Shown piece by piece: positions 43,533 through 53,489 of a DNA stretch of 64,000 bases. Each line of letters starts with the position of its first letter. Position 1 is the stretch's first letter. The notes under the pieces are model-generated. The model did no database searches, was not told the origin of the DNA, and worked only from the letters and a program-made list of their open reading frames with translations. Position numbers and translations under genes: made by a program. The stretch comes from an uncultured Nitrospirales bacterium (lineage in GTDB: Bacteria; Nitrospirota; Nitrospiria; Nitrospirales; UBA8639), in the NCBI GenBank assembly GCA_958295805.1, contig OY282373.1:2513001-2577000 (forward strand), given 5' to 3'.

Positions 43533-45503
43533 ATGGTTGTTCGACGACCTTCTCTTTTCCCTTCTCCCTCTCCCGCTCTCCGGTCTGCTCTCACTCTCAT
43601 GACCGTGATCGTTGCGCTGGGGCCGATGGTGACTTGGGCCCAGTTGACGCCCCGTCAGGTGGAGGAGAAGCAAGCTCTCGCGGACGTTCGGACCTTGCTT
43701 GACCAGGATCGGAGTAACGAGGCGTTACGGCTGATTGGACGATTCCTCGATCGCTCTTCTCCGCCTTCCCTGATTGATCGATTTACGTTTTTCCACGCCG
43801 TGGCGCTTCAGGCTCAGGGTCAGGAGGAGACGGCGATCATTCTCCTTGAACAATTCCTGGAAGATTATCCCGCATCCGCTCTGACCCATAAGGCTCGATT
43901 GCGGTTAGGCACTCTCTATACCGATTCTTCCCGACCCACCAGGGCCATTCCCGTTCTGTCTCAGGCGGTGGACCAGGCTCAGTCCCCCGCGATGCGGGTT
44001 GAAGCCCAAGATCAATTGCGTCTGGCATACGAGCGAACGGGTGATGACCTTCAGGCCGTTCGCGTCGCCCTGACTCAAACGAGTGAATCCGCGGAAGACG
44101 GACGACGCGATCTCTCGGAGTATGTCCGACGTCTGATTCTGGAACACATGAGCGAACGGTCGCTGAACGACGTCCTGGATCAATTTCCCAACGCGTATCC
44201 CGGCGATCTGGCCTTGATCCGCCTTATTGAGTTGCACGCGGCACGGGGCGACACCGTGTCGGCGGAAGGGGATATCCGCGCCTTTTTGCAACGATTTCCG
44301 ACTCATCCCTATACCCAGACCGCGGGCGCCCTGCTGCGCGCCTTCGTAGCCAAGATCAAAACCCATCGTCTCATCGTTGCCGCGGTCTTGCCCCTTTCCG
44401 GAAACTTGAAGCCGTTCGGGATCGAGGCGTTACACGGGATCCGGTTGGCCCTGGAACGCGAAACCACTTCGTTGGGTTCCGACGCCGTGGGCCTGGTGGT
44501 CAAGGACAGCGCGCTTCCACCGGTTCCATTTCGCCGTGAAGTCTCGCGCCTGATTGAGGAATTCGATCCGATTGCCCTGATCGGACCGCTGTCGGCACAA
44601 GAGATTCAGCGCGTCGCCGACGTGCCCGATCTCGCTCAGGTGCCGTTTATTACTCCCGCCTCCACCCTTCCCGACGTGAAACGATTCGGACGGTATTGGT
44701 TCAGCACCGCCATGACGCCCCTTCTCCAAGTGCAACGGATCGTCGAGTACGTCATGCAGCATTTCGGGTATAGCCGGTTTTGCATCCTGGCTCCGCGGAC
44801 TGCCCACGGCAAGCGATTGAACCGCGTGTTTCAACGGGTCGTCATCGAGAACGGCGGGGAAGTGATTGCCGCCGAGTGGTATCAACCGGGAACCACCGAC
44901 GCCACGAAGCAACTGACTCGAATCAAAGAGACGGATTTGAGCTTCTATGGAACCATGTTGCCGCCCGAACCAGCGGAACCGGTTACGCCGCCGAATCCTC
45001 CCGTTCAGGACGCGACAGAGGAAGAACGTCTCGTGTATACGCCTGGATTTGACGCGTTGTTTCTCCCGGGTCGTCCCACCGACGTGGCCTTTCTTTCCGC
45101 GCAACTGGCGTTTTTAGACATTCAGGTGCCCTTGATCGGGACCAATGGTTGGAACCATCCGGATATCTTGACGTTGGGGCGCAACACCCTTGAAGGAGGG
45201 CTATTCGGGGATGCCCTGTTTCTTCAAAGCGACGAACCGGACGTTCAGCGTTTTATTGCCGAGTATCGAGAACGCTTTCAGACCGACCCTTCGATTTTTG
45301 CCAGCCAAGCCTACGACGCCATGCGCGCCATTCTGTGGACGATCAAGCGTGGGGCCACCACCGGCACTGAAATCCAAGAACACTTTGCTCGATATGATCT
45401 TGCGACGTTGGGCGGAGTGACTCGCTTCGGCGAGGATGGCATTCTTGAACGCAAAGTGTACATGATCCAGATTCGTCGCGGGCAATTTATTCAAGTGGAT
45501 TAG
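43533..45503 (+). CDS. TPR plus periplasmic-binding domain protein (LpoA/LivJ-like)
   Basis: A 656-aa exported protein. Signal peptide near residues 15-36 (LTLMTVIVALGPMVTWAQ), TPR-like helices at about 40-270, then a Leu/Ile/Val-type periplasmic-binding domain from about 280 (LIVAAVLPLSGNLKPFG, LIGPLSAQE, VPFITPAST, VPLIGTNGWN). The order TPR then PBP domain matches LpoA-type activators of penicillin-binding proteins, but it has no lipobox cysteine. Ligand unknown. Confidence 0.8.
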   Translation: MVVRRPSLFPSPSPALRSALTLMTVIVALGPMVTWAQLTPRQVEEKQALADVRTLLDQDRSNEALRLIGRFLDRSSPPSLIDRFTFFHAVALQAQGQEETAIILLEQFLEDYPASALTHKARLRLGTLYTDSSRPTRAIPVLSQAVDQAQSPAMRVEAQDQLRLAYERTGDDLQAVRVALTQTSESAEDGRRDLSEYVRRLILEHMSERSLNDVLDQFPNAYPGDLALIRLIELHAARGDTVSAEGDIRAFLQRFPTHPYTQTAGALLRAFVAKIKTHRLIVAAVLPLSGNLKPFGIEALHGIRLALERETTSLGSDAVGLVVKDSALPPVPFRREVSRLIEEFDPIALIGPLSAQEIQRVADVPDLAQVPFITPASTLPDVKRFGRYWFSTAMTPLLQVQRIVEYVMQHFGYSRFCILAPRTAHGKRLNRVFQRVVIENGGEVIAAEWYQPGTTDATKQLTRIKETDLSFYGTMLPPEPAEPVTPPNPPVQDATEEERLVYTPGFDALFLPGRPTDVAFLSAQLAFLDIQVPLIGTNGWNHPDILTLGRNTLEGGLFGDALFLQSDEPDVQRFIAEYRERFQTDPSIFASQAYDAMRAILWTIKRGATTGTEIQEHFARYDLATLGGVTRFGEDGILERKVYMIQIRRGQFIQVD

Positions 45504-45513
45504 TCCGCCTTTG

Positions 45514-45533
45514 TCATTGACGGCCAACGTTCT
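45514..45533 (+). repeat. Direct repeat flanking the membrane-protein gene, left
   Basis: CATTGACGGCCAACGTTCTG matches 18 of 20 bases with 46549-46568, where the last three bases are the ATG of the M50 protease gene. Confidence 0.6.
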
Positions 45534-45623
45534 GTTTTCCTTTTTTATACCTCCCGGCCCCCGACGGTTTCATGGTCCGGCTGGCGAAGTTCGTTCCCGT
45601 TTATTCCGAGGTTTGCGCCAACC

Positions 45624-46448
45624 GTGTTGCAGCGCATTGATTGGTTCAGGCTCTTCAAGTATTCGATTTATTCCTTGCTGACGCTCAACGTTGCGCTTTT
45701 TTTTCTCGACGAATGGGCGGCGGCAATGCACACGTTCGGGGCGGGTCCGCCGTTACCGCAGATTATTGAAGCCTTTGCAGCCAGCATCGATACGGCCGCC
45801 TGGGTCGTCCTGTTGTTGCTGTTCGAGTTGGAAACCTGGCAGATCCCGGACCACGCGCTCACTCCCCGCGTCAGCACGGCACTTCGTTCGCTGCGCGCCC
45901 TGTGCTACCTGTTCATCGTCTCCGCGTTCTACGGTTACCTGACGAAAGCCCTCGGTTTTGCGAACTACGCGATCCACACCGGCCAGGACCCGTGCCGCCT
46001 GGTTGCCGATGGTTTCGCCCTGGTCACCGGTCTCGATGAATACGAACCTCTCACGAGCGACGTCTGCCGAGCGATGGGGGGTGGGGAGCATTATGTGAAT
46101 CGGGCGATCAAGACCGTGGCGGACGCGGCAACCTTGACTGGGGTGGTACGACTGGCCTGGGTTGACGTAATCAATTCAGCCGCCTGGATATTGGTGGTGT
46201 TGAACCTGGAGATGGATGTATCGCTCAGCGTGAAACCCCTGCTGCGCGACAGGCTGGAGACCTGGAGCAAATGTGCCAAGTATGCGCTTTATGCCGTTCT
46301 CTTGGCGGTGGCAATCTATTGGGGCATCTTCGGCACGTTTCTGGATTTCTGGGATGCGTTCTTGTGGATTGCCGCCTTCGTCTTCATCGAACGCAACGTC
46401 TTCGCGTGGGAACGGGAATCGGCAGAGAGTGGCAGTTGGAAGGATTGA
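45624..46448 (+). CDS. Integral membrane protein of unknown function
   Basis: A 274-aa protein with about six predicted helices (YSIYSLLTLNVALFF, AAWVVLLLLFELETW, YLFIVSAFYGYLTKA, AAWILVVLNLEM, LYAVLLAVAIYWGIFG, AFLWIAAFVFIERN). No family recognised. A GTG start is used. The gene sits between two nearly identical 20-bp sequences (45514 and 46549), one of which abuts the start codon of the M50 protease, so it may be an inserted gene. Confidence 0.65.
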   Translation: MLQRIDWFRLFKYSIYSLLTLNVALFFLDEWAAAMHTFGAGPPLPQIIEAFAASIDTAAWVVLLLLFELETWQIPDHALTPRVSTALRSLRALCYLFIVSAFYGYLTKALGFANYAIHTGQDPCRLVADGFALVTGLDEYEPLTSDVCRAMGGGEHYVNRAIKTVADAATLTGVVRLAWVDVINSAAWILVVLNLEMDVSLSVKPLLRDRLETWSKCAKYALYAVLLAVAIYWGIFGTFLDFWDAFLWIAAFVFIERNVFAWERESAESGSWKD

Positions 46449-46548
46449 CCCGCTTCGGCAAGAGTTGTAAAAGTTCAGTCATTCGCTGATGGAATGAGGG
46501 GAGGATTCTTGTCAACGAATAAGTGAACACGTACACTTCCCCGTTGTT

Positions 46549-46568
46549 CATTGACGGCCACCGTTATG
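46549..46568 (+). repeat. Direct repeat flanking the membrane-protein gene, right
   Basis: CATTGACGGCCACCGTTATG, the partner of 45514-45533, about 1,035 bp apart. Confidence 0.6.
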
Positions 46569-47288
46569 AATTCCTTGAGTCAGATTCTTTCAACCGTATC
46601 CATTATGGCCCTTCCGCTTTTGTTGGCCGTCGTGCTTCACGAGTACGCCCACGGCTGGGTGGCCAATTTTTTCGGCGATTCCACGGCCAAAGATCTCGGG
46701 CGATTGACGCTCAATCCGATTCCGCACATCGACCGCATGGGTACGATCATCGTTCCAATCCTGTGCCTGCTGCTCCCCGGCAGTTTTCTGGTGGGATGGG
46801 CGAAACCCGTTCCCGTCCATTCCGCCCGTTTGTTCAATCCTCGTCGAGACATGGCCTTAGTGGCCGCCGCGGGCCCGGCCATGAATTTCTTGTTAGTGCT
46901 GGCCAGCGCCGTGCTGCTCAGCGTGCTGATCTCTCTTGATTCCTCCATGCTTTCCGGTGACCGTCCGCAGGACGACGGCGCGTCGTCTCTCACTCAGGCC
47001 GTCACGTTGCCTTTGGCCGCAATGGCCCAATTTTCCATTGTCATCAACACCATTCTCATGGTGATCAATCTGGTTCCGATTCCTCCCCTTGACGGCGGAC
47101 GCATCATGACCAGTCTGTTGCCGCAACGCCAAGCGTTGCTGTTGAGCCGCCTTGAGCCGTATGGGATGTTTCTGTTCATCGGCTTGTTGATGACCGACTC
47201 GTATACGCATATTCTTCGCACCATTCTGATGGGGGTGTTTTCCCTGTTGACCACCCTGATTCTTCCGAATGAACTCATGGCCACATGA
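46566..47288 (+). CDS. Site-2 protease family (peptidase M50) membrane protein
   Basis: A 240-aa membrane metalloprotease. The zinc motif is HEYAHG (VVLHEYAHGWVANFFGD), the third ligand region is LVPIPPLDGGRI, and five or so helices are predicted. It lacks PDZ domains, as in the small-S2P group. Substrate unknown. The ATG at 46566 is chosen over a TTG at 46551. Just upstream of trpS. Confidence 0.9.
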   Translation: MNSLSQILSTVSIMALPLLLAVVLHEYAHGWVANFFGDSTAKDLGRLTLNPIPHIDRMGTIIVPILCLLLPGSFLVGWAKPVPVHSARLFNPRRDMALVAAAGPAMNFLLVLASAVLLSVLISLDSSMLSGDRPQDDGASSLTQAVTLPLAAMAQFSIVINTILMVINLVPIPPLDGGRIMTSLLPQRQALLLSRLEPYGMFLFIGLLMTDSYTHILRTILMGVFSLLTTLILPNELMAT

Positions 47289-47316
47289 TTGTTTCGGCCA
47301 AAAGGAAACCGCGTTG

Positions 47317-48294
47317 ATGCAACGAGTATTAAGCGGTATGCAGCCCAGCGGGCGACTCCACCTGGGCAATTATCTGGGAGCCCTCACCAACTGGAAAGCG
47401 CTTCAGGACGACCATGAATGTTTTTTCTTCGTGGCGGATTGGCACGCCCTGTCCACCAATTATGAAGATACCAGCCGGATGACCACCTACGTCAGGGAAT
47501 TGCTGATTGATTGGCTCGCCGTCGGGATTGACCCGGAGCGATCCACCGTGTTTATCCAATCCCACGTGCCGGCCCATGCCGTCTTGCATTTACTCCTGTC
47601 GATGATCACCCCGATCCCCTGGCTCGAACGGAATCCCTCCTATAAAGAAAAGCAGGAGCACGTTGAAGGACGCGATCTCTCGACGCACGGGTTTCTGGGC
47701 TATCCCGTTCTGCAAGCCGCGGACATTCTGCTCTATAAAGCCGACGCCGTGCCGGTCGGCCACGATCAACTCCCCCACCTGGAATTGACCCGTGAACTCG
47801 CTCGACGCTTCAACAGCCTCTATACACCGGTGTTGGTGGAACCCACGGCCTTGCTGACGGATTTTCCCAAAGTCGTGGGCACCGACGGGCGGAAGATGAG
47901 CAAGAGTTACGGGAATACCATCCATCTGTCGGACCCTGAACCCGTGGTCCGGCAAAAGATGAAGACCATGGTCACCGACCCCGCCCGAGTGAGGAGAAAC
48001 GATCCCGGAAACCCTGAGGTCTGCCCGGTGTTTGCCTTGCACAAGACGTATTCCGACTCCACGGTCATTGACCGGATCAATCACGAGTGCCGGACCGCGG
48101 CGGTCGGCTGCATTGACTGTAAGCAATTCCTGGCGAATCGCATCGTTGAGCAACTCTCCCCCATCTGGGAGGCCCGCCGGACGTTCGAAGCCAACCCCGC
48201 GCGCGTGGACGAGGTGGTCCAATCCGGTCGTGCATCCGCCTCGAAGACCGCGGCTCACACCCTTGCGGAAGTCAAAGAGGCCATGAAGATTTAG
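47317..48294 (+). CDS. trpS: Tryptophanyl-tRNA synthetase
   Basis: A 325-aa class I synthetase: the HIGH-type motif is HLGN in QPSGRLHLGNYLGAL, and KMSKS is in DGRKMSKSYGN. It charges tRNA-Trp. AAAGGAAA before the ATG at 47317 supports this start; the frame is open upstream into the protease gene. Length is normal. Confidence 0.95.
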   Translation: MQRVLSGMQPSGRLHLGNYLGALTNWKALQDDHECFFFVADWHALSTNYEDTSRMTTYVRELLIDWLAVGIDPERSTVFIQSHVPAHAVLHLLLSMITPIPWLERNPSYKEKQEHVEGRDLSTHGFLGYPVLQAADILLYKADAVPVGHDQLPHLELTRELARRFNSLYTPVLVEPTALLTDFPKVVGTDGRKMSKSYGNTIHLSDPEPVVRQKMKTMVTDPARVRRNDPGNPEVCPVFALHKTYSDSTVIDRINHECRTAAVGCIDCKQFLANRIVEQLSPIWEARRTFEANPARVDEVVQSGRASASKTAAHTLAEVKEAMKI

Positions 48295-48465
48295 TGCCTT
48301 GACCGGGCTGCGAGTGTTTCAACGACGCCGGCACTTCGTTCGTCAACCGAGAAGTGGTTTTCGGACGAACGGTTGACTTCCTCTCTCCTCAAACGTACCA
48401 TAGCTGTTTGTTTTCCTACCGTACGATTTTTTAGAAACTATCTCATTTTCGAAAACAGGAGAAGG

Positions 48466-49494
48466 ATGGGGATTCGCGTCGGGATCAATGGGTTTGGACG
48501 AATCGGGAGAAACTTTCTACGGGCCTGCGTCGGCGATCCGGCCATTCACTGCGTCGGCATCAATGACCTGGCTGATTCCAGAACCCTGAGCCACCTGTTG
48601 ACCTTTGATTCGGTCCATGGACGTTTTCAAGGCACGGTGGAGGCGAAGGACGATCACCTGCTGGTCAACAACCAACCCATCACGGTGACGGCCAAACGCG
48701 TGCCCAAGGAATTGCCGTGGAAAGAATTGGCCGTGGACGTGGTCATCGAATCAACGGGGCGCTTCACCGACCGAGAGGGCGCAAGCCAACACGTATCCGC
48801 GGGAGCGCCCCGCGTGGTGATCTCCGCACCCGGGAAAAACGCCGACCTCACGGTCGTGTTGGGCGTGAACGAAACCGCCTATGATCCCGCCTCACATTCC
48901 GTCATTTCCAATGCCTCGTGTACGACCAACTGCTTGGCCGTGGTGGCCAACGTTTTGCTCAAACGCTTCGGAATCGACCACGGCTACATGACCACGATCC
49001 ACTCGTATACCAACGATCAACAACTGCTGGATCTGCCGCATAAAGATCTGCGGCGCGCCAGAAGCGCGGGACTCTCCATGATTCCCACTTCCACTGGCGC
49101 GGCCAACGCCTTGCACTTGGTGATCCCTGAACTTCGAGGCAAACTCGAAGGCATGGCCATCCGGGTCCCTACCCCCAACGTCTCCCTCATTGATCTTGGG
49201 GTCGAAACCGAACGGGATTGTGACGTGGCCGAAGTCAACGCGGCGTTTGCCGCGGCCGCGGCCGACGACCTCAAGGGTATTCTCGGGTATTCGGAATTGC
49301 CCCTGGTGTCCATCGATTTAACGGGAAGCCCCTACTCGGCGATCGTTGACGCGCCGCTCACCGCCGTGATGAATCGCCGATTCGTCAAGGTGTTTGCCTG
49401 GTACGACAACGAGTGGGGCTATTCATGCCGGCTCAGGGATCTGGTGAAATTTTTAGCCTCTCAATCCCATCCCTCTCTCGCAGGGGGCGGGTAA
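48466..49494 (+). CDS. gap: Glyceraldehyde-3-phosphate dehydrogenase, type I
   Basis: A 342-aa NAD-dependent enzyme of glycolysis and gluconeogenesis. It begins with INGFGRIGRN, has the catalytic cysteine C152 in SNASCTTNCLA and ends with FAWYDNEWGYSCRL. AGGAG lies just before the ATG at 48466. First gene of gap-pgk-tpiA-secG. Confidence 0.96.
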   Translation: MGIRVGINGFGRIGRNFLRACVGDPAIHCVGINDLADSRTLSHLLTFDSVHGRFQGTVEAKDDHLLVNNQPITVTAKRVPKELPWKELAVDVVIESTGRFTDREGASQHVSAGAPRVVISAPGKNADLTVVLGVNETAYDPASHSVISNASCTTNCLAVVANVLLKRFGIDHGYMTTIHSYTNDQQLLDLPHKDLRRARSAGLSMIPTSTGAANALHLVIPELRGKLEGMAIRVPTPNVSLIDLGVETERDCDVAEVNAAFAAAAADDLKGILGYSELPLVSIDLTGSPYSAIVDAPLTAVMNRRFVKVFAWYDNEWGYSCRLRDLVKFLASQSHPSLAGGG

Positions 49495-49548
49495 GCACGA
49501 AGAGTGGCTGGTGGTCAGTGCTTGGCCACCGACCATCGGCACCGACTC

Positions 49549-50742
49549 ATGCGCATCACAAAACGAACCATTGATGAGGTGAATCTCCAAGGAAAACGCG
49601 TGATTATCCGCGTGGACTTTAACGTTCCACTCGATGATTCGCTCAAAATCGCGGATGATTCCCGCATTCGGGCGGTGCTCCCCACGATCAATCACGTAGC
49701 AGACGAAGGCGCCGGCGTGATTCTCTGTTCACATCTGGGTCGCCCAAAAGGACGCGTCTGCCCGGAATTCAGTCTGGCACCCGTGGCTAAACGGTTGAAA
49801 CGCTTGCTTGGCAAGGACGTGACGTTTGCTCCGGACTGCGTGGGACCGAAAGTTATCAACCTGGCGAGTCAACTCAAACCCGGTGACGTGTTGTTGCTTG
49901 AAAATCTCCGTTTCCATCCAGGTGAGGAAACCAATGATCCCCAGTTCGCTTCAGAGCTGGCTTCGTTGGGGGACGTGTACATCAACGAAGCCTTTGGAGC
50001 CGCTCATCGGGTTCACGCCTCCACCGTCGGGATTCCCACGTTCATCAAAACCTCCGCCGCGGGATATTTGATGAGAAAGGAAGTGGAATGCCTTGAGGGA
50101 GCCGTGGAAAATCCCACTCGGCCCTTTGTCGCCGTGTTAGGCGGGGCCAAAGTGTCGGGAAAAATCGGCGTCATCGAAAACCTGGGGAAAAAAGTGGATA
50201 AAGTCATCATCGGTGGCGGTATGGCTTTTACGTTTCTCAAGGCCACGGGCCTCGAAATCGGTCAATCCCTGCTTGAAGACGAAATGATTGCATTCGCCAA
50301 AGGCATTCATGCCCATGCCCTGGAACGTGGGGTGAAATTCTATCTGCCCGTGGATTGCGTGGTCGCGGCCAGCTTGGAGCCGGGTGCCGAAACGAAAATT
50401 GTGCCCATTCAGGAAATTCCCGAAGGATGGTACGGCATGGATATTGGGCCAGCCTCCGTCAAACTCTTTTCGGAGGCGATTCAAAATGCCAAAACCATTC
50501 TCTGGAACGGACCGATGGGCATGTTTGAACGAGACGCCTTTGCCCGGGGAACCCAGGCCATGGCCCATGCCGTGGCGAACGCCTACGCCCTCACGATCGT
50601 CGGGGGAGGGGATACGGCCCTGGCCGTCCACCGGGCCGGGGAAACCGACAGCATGTCGTTCATTTCAACGGGAGGAGGCGCGGCACTGCAACTGTTGGAG
50701 GGCGGTCATATGCCCGGACTGGCCGCACTGCCGGACCGGTAA
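49549..50742 (+). CDS. pgk: Phosphoglycerate kinase
   Basis: A 397-aa monomeric kinase interconverting 1,3-bisphosphoglycerate and ADP with 3-phosphoglycerate and ATP. VIIRVDFNVPLD, CSHLGRPKG and the nucleotide loop IVGGGDTALAV are all present. The ATG at 49549 has a poor ribosome binding site; its position between gap and tpiA is the classical order. Confidence 0.96.
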   Translation: MRITKRTIDEVNLQGKRVIIRVDFNVPLDDSLKIADDSRIRAVLPTINHVADEGAGVILCSHLGRPKGRVCPEFSLAPVAKRLKRLLGKDVTFAPDCVGPKVINLASQLKPGDVLLLENLRFHPGEETNDPQFASELASLGDVYINEAFGAAHRVHASTVGIPTFIKTSAAGYLMRKEVECLEGAVENPTRPFVAVLGGAKVSGKIGVIENLGKKVDKVIIGGGMAFTFLKATGLEIGQSLLEDEMIAFAKGIHAHALERGVKFYLPVDCVVAASLEPGAETKIVPIQEIPEGWYGMDIGPASVKLFSEAIQNAKTILWNGPMGMFERDAFARGTQAMAHAVANAYALTIVGGGDTALAVHRAGETDSMSFISTGGGAALQLLEGGHMPGLAALPDR

Positions 50743-50780
50743 CTCCCTCACCCCTTTCGTCTCTAACCGATGCGCCCTTC

Positions 50781-51536
50781 GTGAAACCCCGACTCATCGC
50801 AGGAAATTGGAAAATGTACAAAACGGCGGCCGAAGCCGTGGCGTTTGTTCATCAATTCCGGCAAGCACTGGTGCCGCACGTCTCCGTGGAGATTCTGATT
50901 CTGCCTCCGTTCACGTCTCTTCACGGTATTCAGGCGGTTCTTCGGCCTGATGATCGATTCAGTCTGGGGGCACAGAATCTGCATTGGGAATCCGAAGGGG
51001 CCTACACGGGAGAGATCTCCGGCCTTATGCTGAAAGCCCTAGGGTGCCGGGCGGTGCTCATCGGACATTCGGAACGCCGGCGACTGTTCGGCGAAACCAA
51101 TGCACACGTCAACAAAAAACTCAGGGCCGCCTTGCGGCAAAACCTCGCTCCCATTCTTTGCGTGGGGGAAACCTTGGAGGAACGAGAAGCCGGGCACACG
51201 GAATCCGTGGTGAAGGCACAACTGCTCCACGGCCTTCGGGGCGTGCCTGCCGATCACGTGGCCGACCTCACCATTGCGTATGAACCGGTTTGGGCCATCG
51301 GCACCGGACGCGCCGCGACCGTGCAACAAGCGGAAGAGGTCCACGCCTCTCTGCGCGCAATCCTACACGCGGAATGGGCGGACATCGGAACGGAGACGCG
51401 GATTATCTACGGAGGAAGCGTGTCTCCTCACAATGCCCGGGAATTCTTTGAGTCGGATGAAATCAACGGGGCGTTGGTCGGCAACGCTTGTCTTGAACCT
51501 GAAGGCTTTGCTAAAATTTGCGAATTGGCATCGTAG
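50781..51536 (+). CDS. tpiA: Triose-phosphate isomerase
   Basis: A 251-aa TIM barrel. Lysine in GNWKMYK, the catalytic histidine in IGHSERR and glutamate in AYEPVWAIGTG. It starts with GTG, 38 bases after pgk. Confidence 0.96.
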   Translation: MKPRLIAGNWKMYKTAAEAVAFVHQFRQALVPHVSVEILILPPFTSLHGIQAVLRPDDRFSLGAQNLHWESEGAYTGEISGLMLKALGCRAVLIGHSERRRLFGETNAHVNKKLRAALRQNLAPILCVGETLEEREAGHTESVVKAQLLHGLRGVPADHVADLTIAYEPVWAIGTGRAATVQQAEEVHASLRAILHAEWADIGTETRIIYGGSVSPHNAREFFESDEINGALVGNACLEPEGFAKICELAS

Positions 51537-51572
51537 CCCGGATCGGGCCGCGCCGCCAGGAAGGAAACTCCC

Positions 51573-51986
51573 ATGTATACCATCACGGTTATTCTGCACC
51601 TCGCCGTCTGTTTTTTAATGATTGCCGCCATCCTGCTTCAGGCGGGAAAGGGCGCAGAAATCGGGGCCGCGTTCGGCGGGTCCAGCCAAACGGTGTTCGG
51701 AAGCCGCGGCCCGGCTAATTTTCTCAGCAAAGTCACCGTCGTCGCCGCCATTATTTTTATGCTGACGTCGCTCTCTCTTGCGTTACTTTCCAAACGCGAG
51801 AACGTCTCGTCTTCAGTCATTGATCCTTCTTCGACCATTGACGTTCCGGCTACGTCCGGTCAATCATCCGCTCCCGATACGGAAAGCACGGACGCGCCCC
51901 TTCCTACTTCTAATGCACCCGCTCCCGATGCGGAAAACACGGAAGGCCGCCTTCCCCCCTCTGATTCCCCTGAATCAGCATCGTAA
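51573..51986 (+). CDS. secG: Preprotein translocase subunit SecG
   Basis: A 137-aa inner-membrane protein. Two helices (VILHLAVCFLMIAAILLQAG and FLSKVTVVAAIIFMLTSLSL) flank the conserved GGSSQTVFGSRG. The C-terminal tail of about 55 residues is rich in Pro, Ser and Asp and longer than in most SecG. A GGAAGG region precedes the ATG. Its place after tpiA is common. Convergent with ilvE. Confidence 0.92.
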   Translation: MYTITVILHLAVCFLMIAAILLQAGKGAEIGAAFGGSSQTVFGSRGPANFLSKVTVVAAIIFMLTSLSLALLSKRENVSSSVIDPSSTIDVPATSGQSSAPDTESTDAPLPTSNAPAPDAENTEGRLPPSDSPESAS

Positions 51987-52082
51987 GTTCTCAACATTGA
52001 ATTGGACCGACTAACGCCCAGACGAATCGACGCGACTCGACCGGCGTTCAGGGCAGGGCCTCGGGATTGTCCGAAGCAGACG

Positions 52083-52997
52083 TTAGACGGGAGTCAGCCA
52101 ATGGGCGTGGGATGGGTCTTGGCCCCTGACGATATCAAAAAAGGACTGCTGGAGAAGAGTCGTCACCGGCCCTCGTTTTCCGGTTCCGACCTGACGGTCA
52201 TCAATGGACCGAACCGGAGCCACCTCGGCGGCGGTTCCCGTGAAAAACGCTTCATCGGCCACGTACAACGCGTCCCGAGTAAACCGTTCCTCACTCACGG
52301 GAATGTTCTTTTCGCGCGCCAGTTCCAGAATGGAATTCCGAGTGATGCCTTCCAGGATGGAGGTTAACGGAGTGGTTTTGAGGACCCCATTCTTCACCAG
52401 AAACACGTTTTCTCCGGCCCCTTCAGCCACGTAGCCTTCCGTATCCAAGAGCAGCGCCTCATCGTACCCCGCGTGTTTCGCTTCACACTTGGCTAAAATC
52501 GAATTCACGTAGTACCCGGAAACTTTTGCCCGGGTCATGGCGACATTGACGTGGTGGCGGGTAAATGAGGACACCTTCGCCCGAATGCCCTGAACCAAAC
52601 CCTCCTCTCCCAGATAGGTTCCCCAGGACCACGCGGCAATCGCCAACTTCACGGGATTGTTCCCGTGGTACAGCCCCATTTCCCCGTGCCCCACGTAGAG
52701 CAAGGGACGAATGTAACAAGATTTCAGCTTATTGATCCGAACGGTTTCGACGATGGCTTCGGCGACGTCCTTCTGACTATAGGGGACGTTCATCATGATG
52801 ATGTGGGCCGATTCAAACAGCCGTTCAACGTGCTCGTGCAATCGAAAAATCGCCGACGCCGCGGTTCCCTCGTAGCATCGAATGCCTTCGAAGGCCCCCA
52901 GGCCGTAATGCAAGGAATGCGTCAACACGTGGACGGACGCCTCGTTCCAATCGACAAAGGTTCCGTCCATCCAGATTTTGTCACTCGGGGTCACCAT
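52083..52997 (-). CDS. ilvE: Branched-chain amino acid aminotransferase
   Basis: A 304-aa fold type IV PLP enzyme: HYGLGAFEGIRCY, the lysine in AKVSGYYVNSILAKCEA, EGAGENVF and the phosphate loop following ILEGITRNS. It transfers amino groups in the last step of Ile, Leu and Val synthesis. AGGAG seven bases before the ATG at 52997. Divergent from rplU with a 156-bp shared upstream region. Confidence 0.95.
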   Translation of the reverse strand: MVTPSDKIWMDGTFVDWNEASVHVLTHSLHYGLGAFEGIRCYEGTAASAIFRLHEHVERLFESAHIIMMNVPYSQKDVAEAIVETVRINKLKSCYIRPLLYVGHGEMGLYHGNNPVKLAIAAWSWGTYLGEEGLVQGIRAKVSSFTRHHVNVAMTRAKVSGYYVNSILAKCEAKHAGYDEALLLDTEGYVAEGAGENVFLVKNGVLKTTPLTSILEGITRNSILELAREKNIPVSEERFTRDALYVADEAFFTGTAAEVAPVRSIDDRQVGTGKRGPVTTLLQQSFFDIVRGQDPSHAHWLTPV

Positions 52998-53088
52998 GAA
53001 TATCTCCTCTCTCTTTCAGTTATACCGAGGGGGGCAGGTTCTGTCAATCAACCTGCACCATGCTCAAAGCAAAGACGTCCCACACGCC

Positions 53089-53117
53089 TTGACACTTCGA
53101 CAAGGGGCATGATACAT
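53089..53117 (+). promoter_or_regulatory. Candidate sigma-70 promoter of rplU
   Basis: A perfect TTGACA (53089-53094) is followed 16 bases later by GATACA/T (53111-53117), a weak -10 with a preceding TG. It sits about 35 bases before the rplU ATG. Pattern only. Confidence 0.45.
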
Positions 53118-53153
53118 CACGCATCTGCTTCAATAGAAAGGACAACTGAGATC

Positions 53154-53468
53154 ATGTACGCAATTCTGGAAACCGGCGGCAAACAATATCGGGTGGAACC
53201 GGGAACGATCCTTCAGGTTGAGGTGCTTCACGCCGATGCCGGACAAACGTTGGAATTACAACCCGTTCGGTTTATTTCGAGTGACGAGGGTCCCGCCATC
53301 GGGCAACCGACCGTTGAACGCGCCCACGTCAAAGCCACCGTCCTGGGAAACGGTCGAACGCGATCAATCACCGTCTTCAAGAAAAAACGGCGTAAGAATT
53401 ACCGAAGAACACGCGGACATCGTCAATCATTCACCCGCATCCGCGTCGATGAAATCGTCCTCGGGTAA
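53154..53468 (+). CDS. rplU: 50S ribosomal protein L21
   Basis: A 104-aa protein: [15 protein letters not shown] at the N-terminus and [16 protein letters not shown] near the C-terminus. First of rplU-rpmA-obgE-proB-nadD-rsfS. A GAAAGGA precedes the ATG. Confidence 0.97.
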   Translation: MYAILETGGKQYRVEPGTILQVEVLHADAGQTLELQPVRFISSDEGPAIGQPTVERAHVKATVLGNGRTRSITVFKKKRRKNYRRTRGHRQSFTRIRVDEIVLG

Positions 53469-53489
53469 GGGAAAAGAACAGGAGACGCC

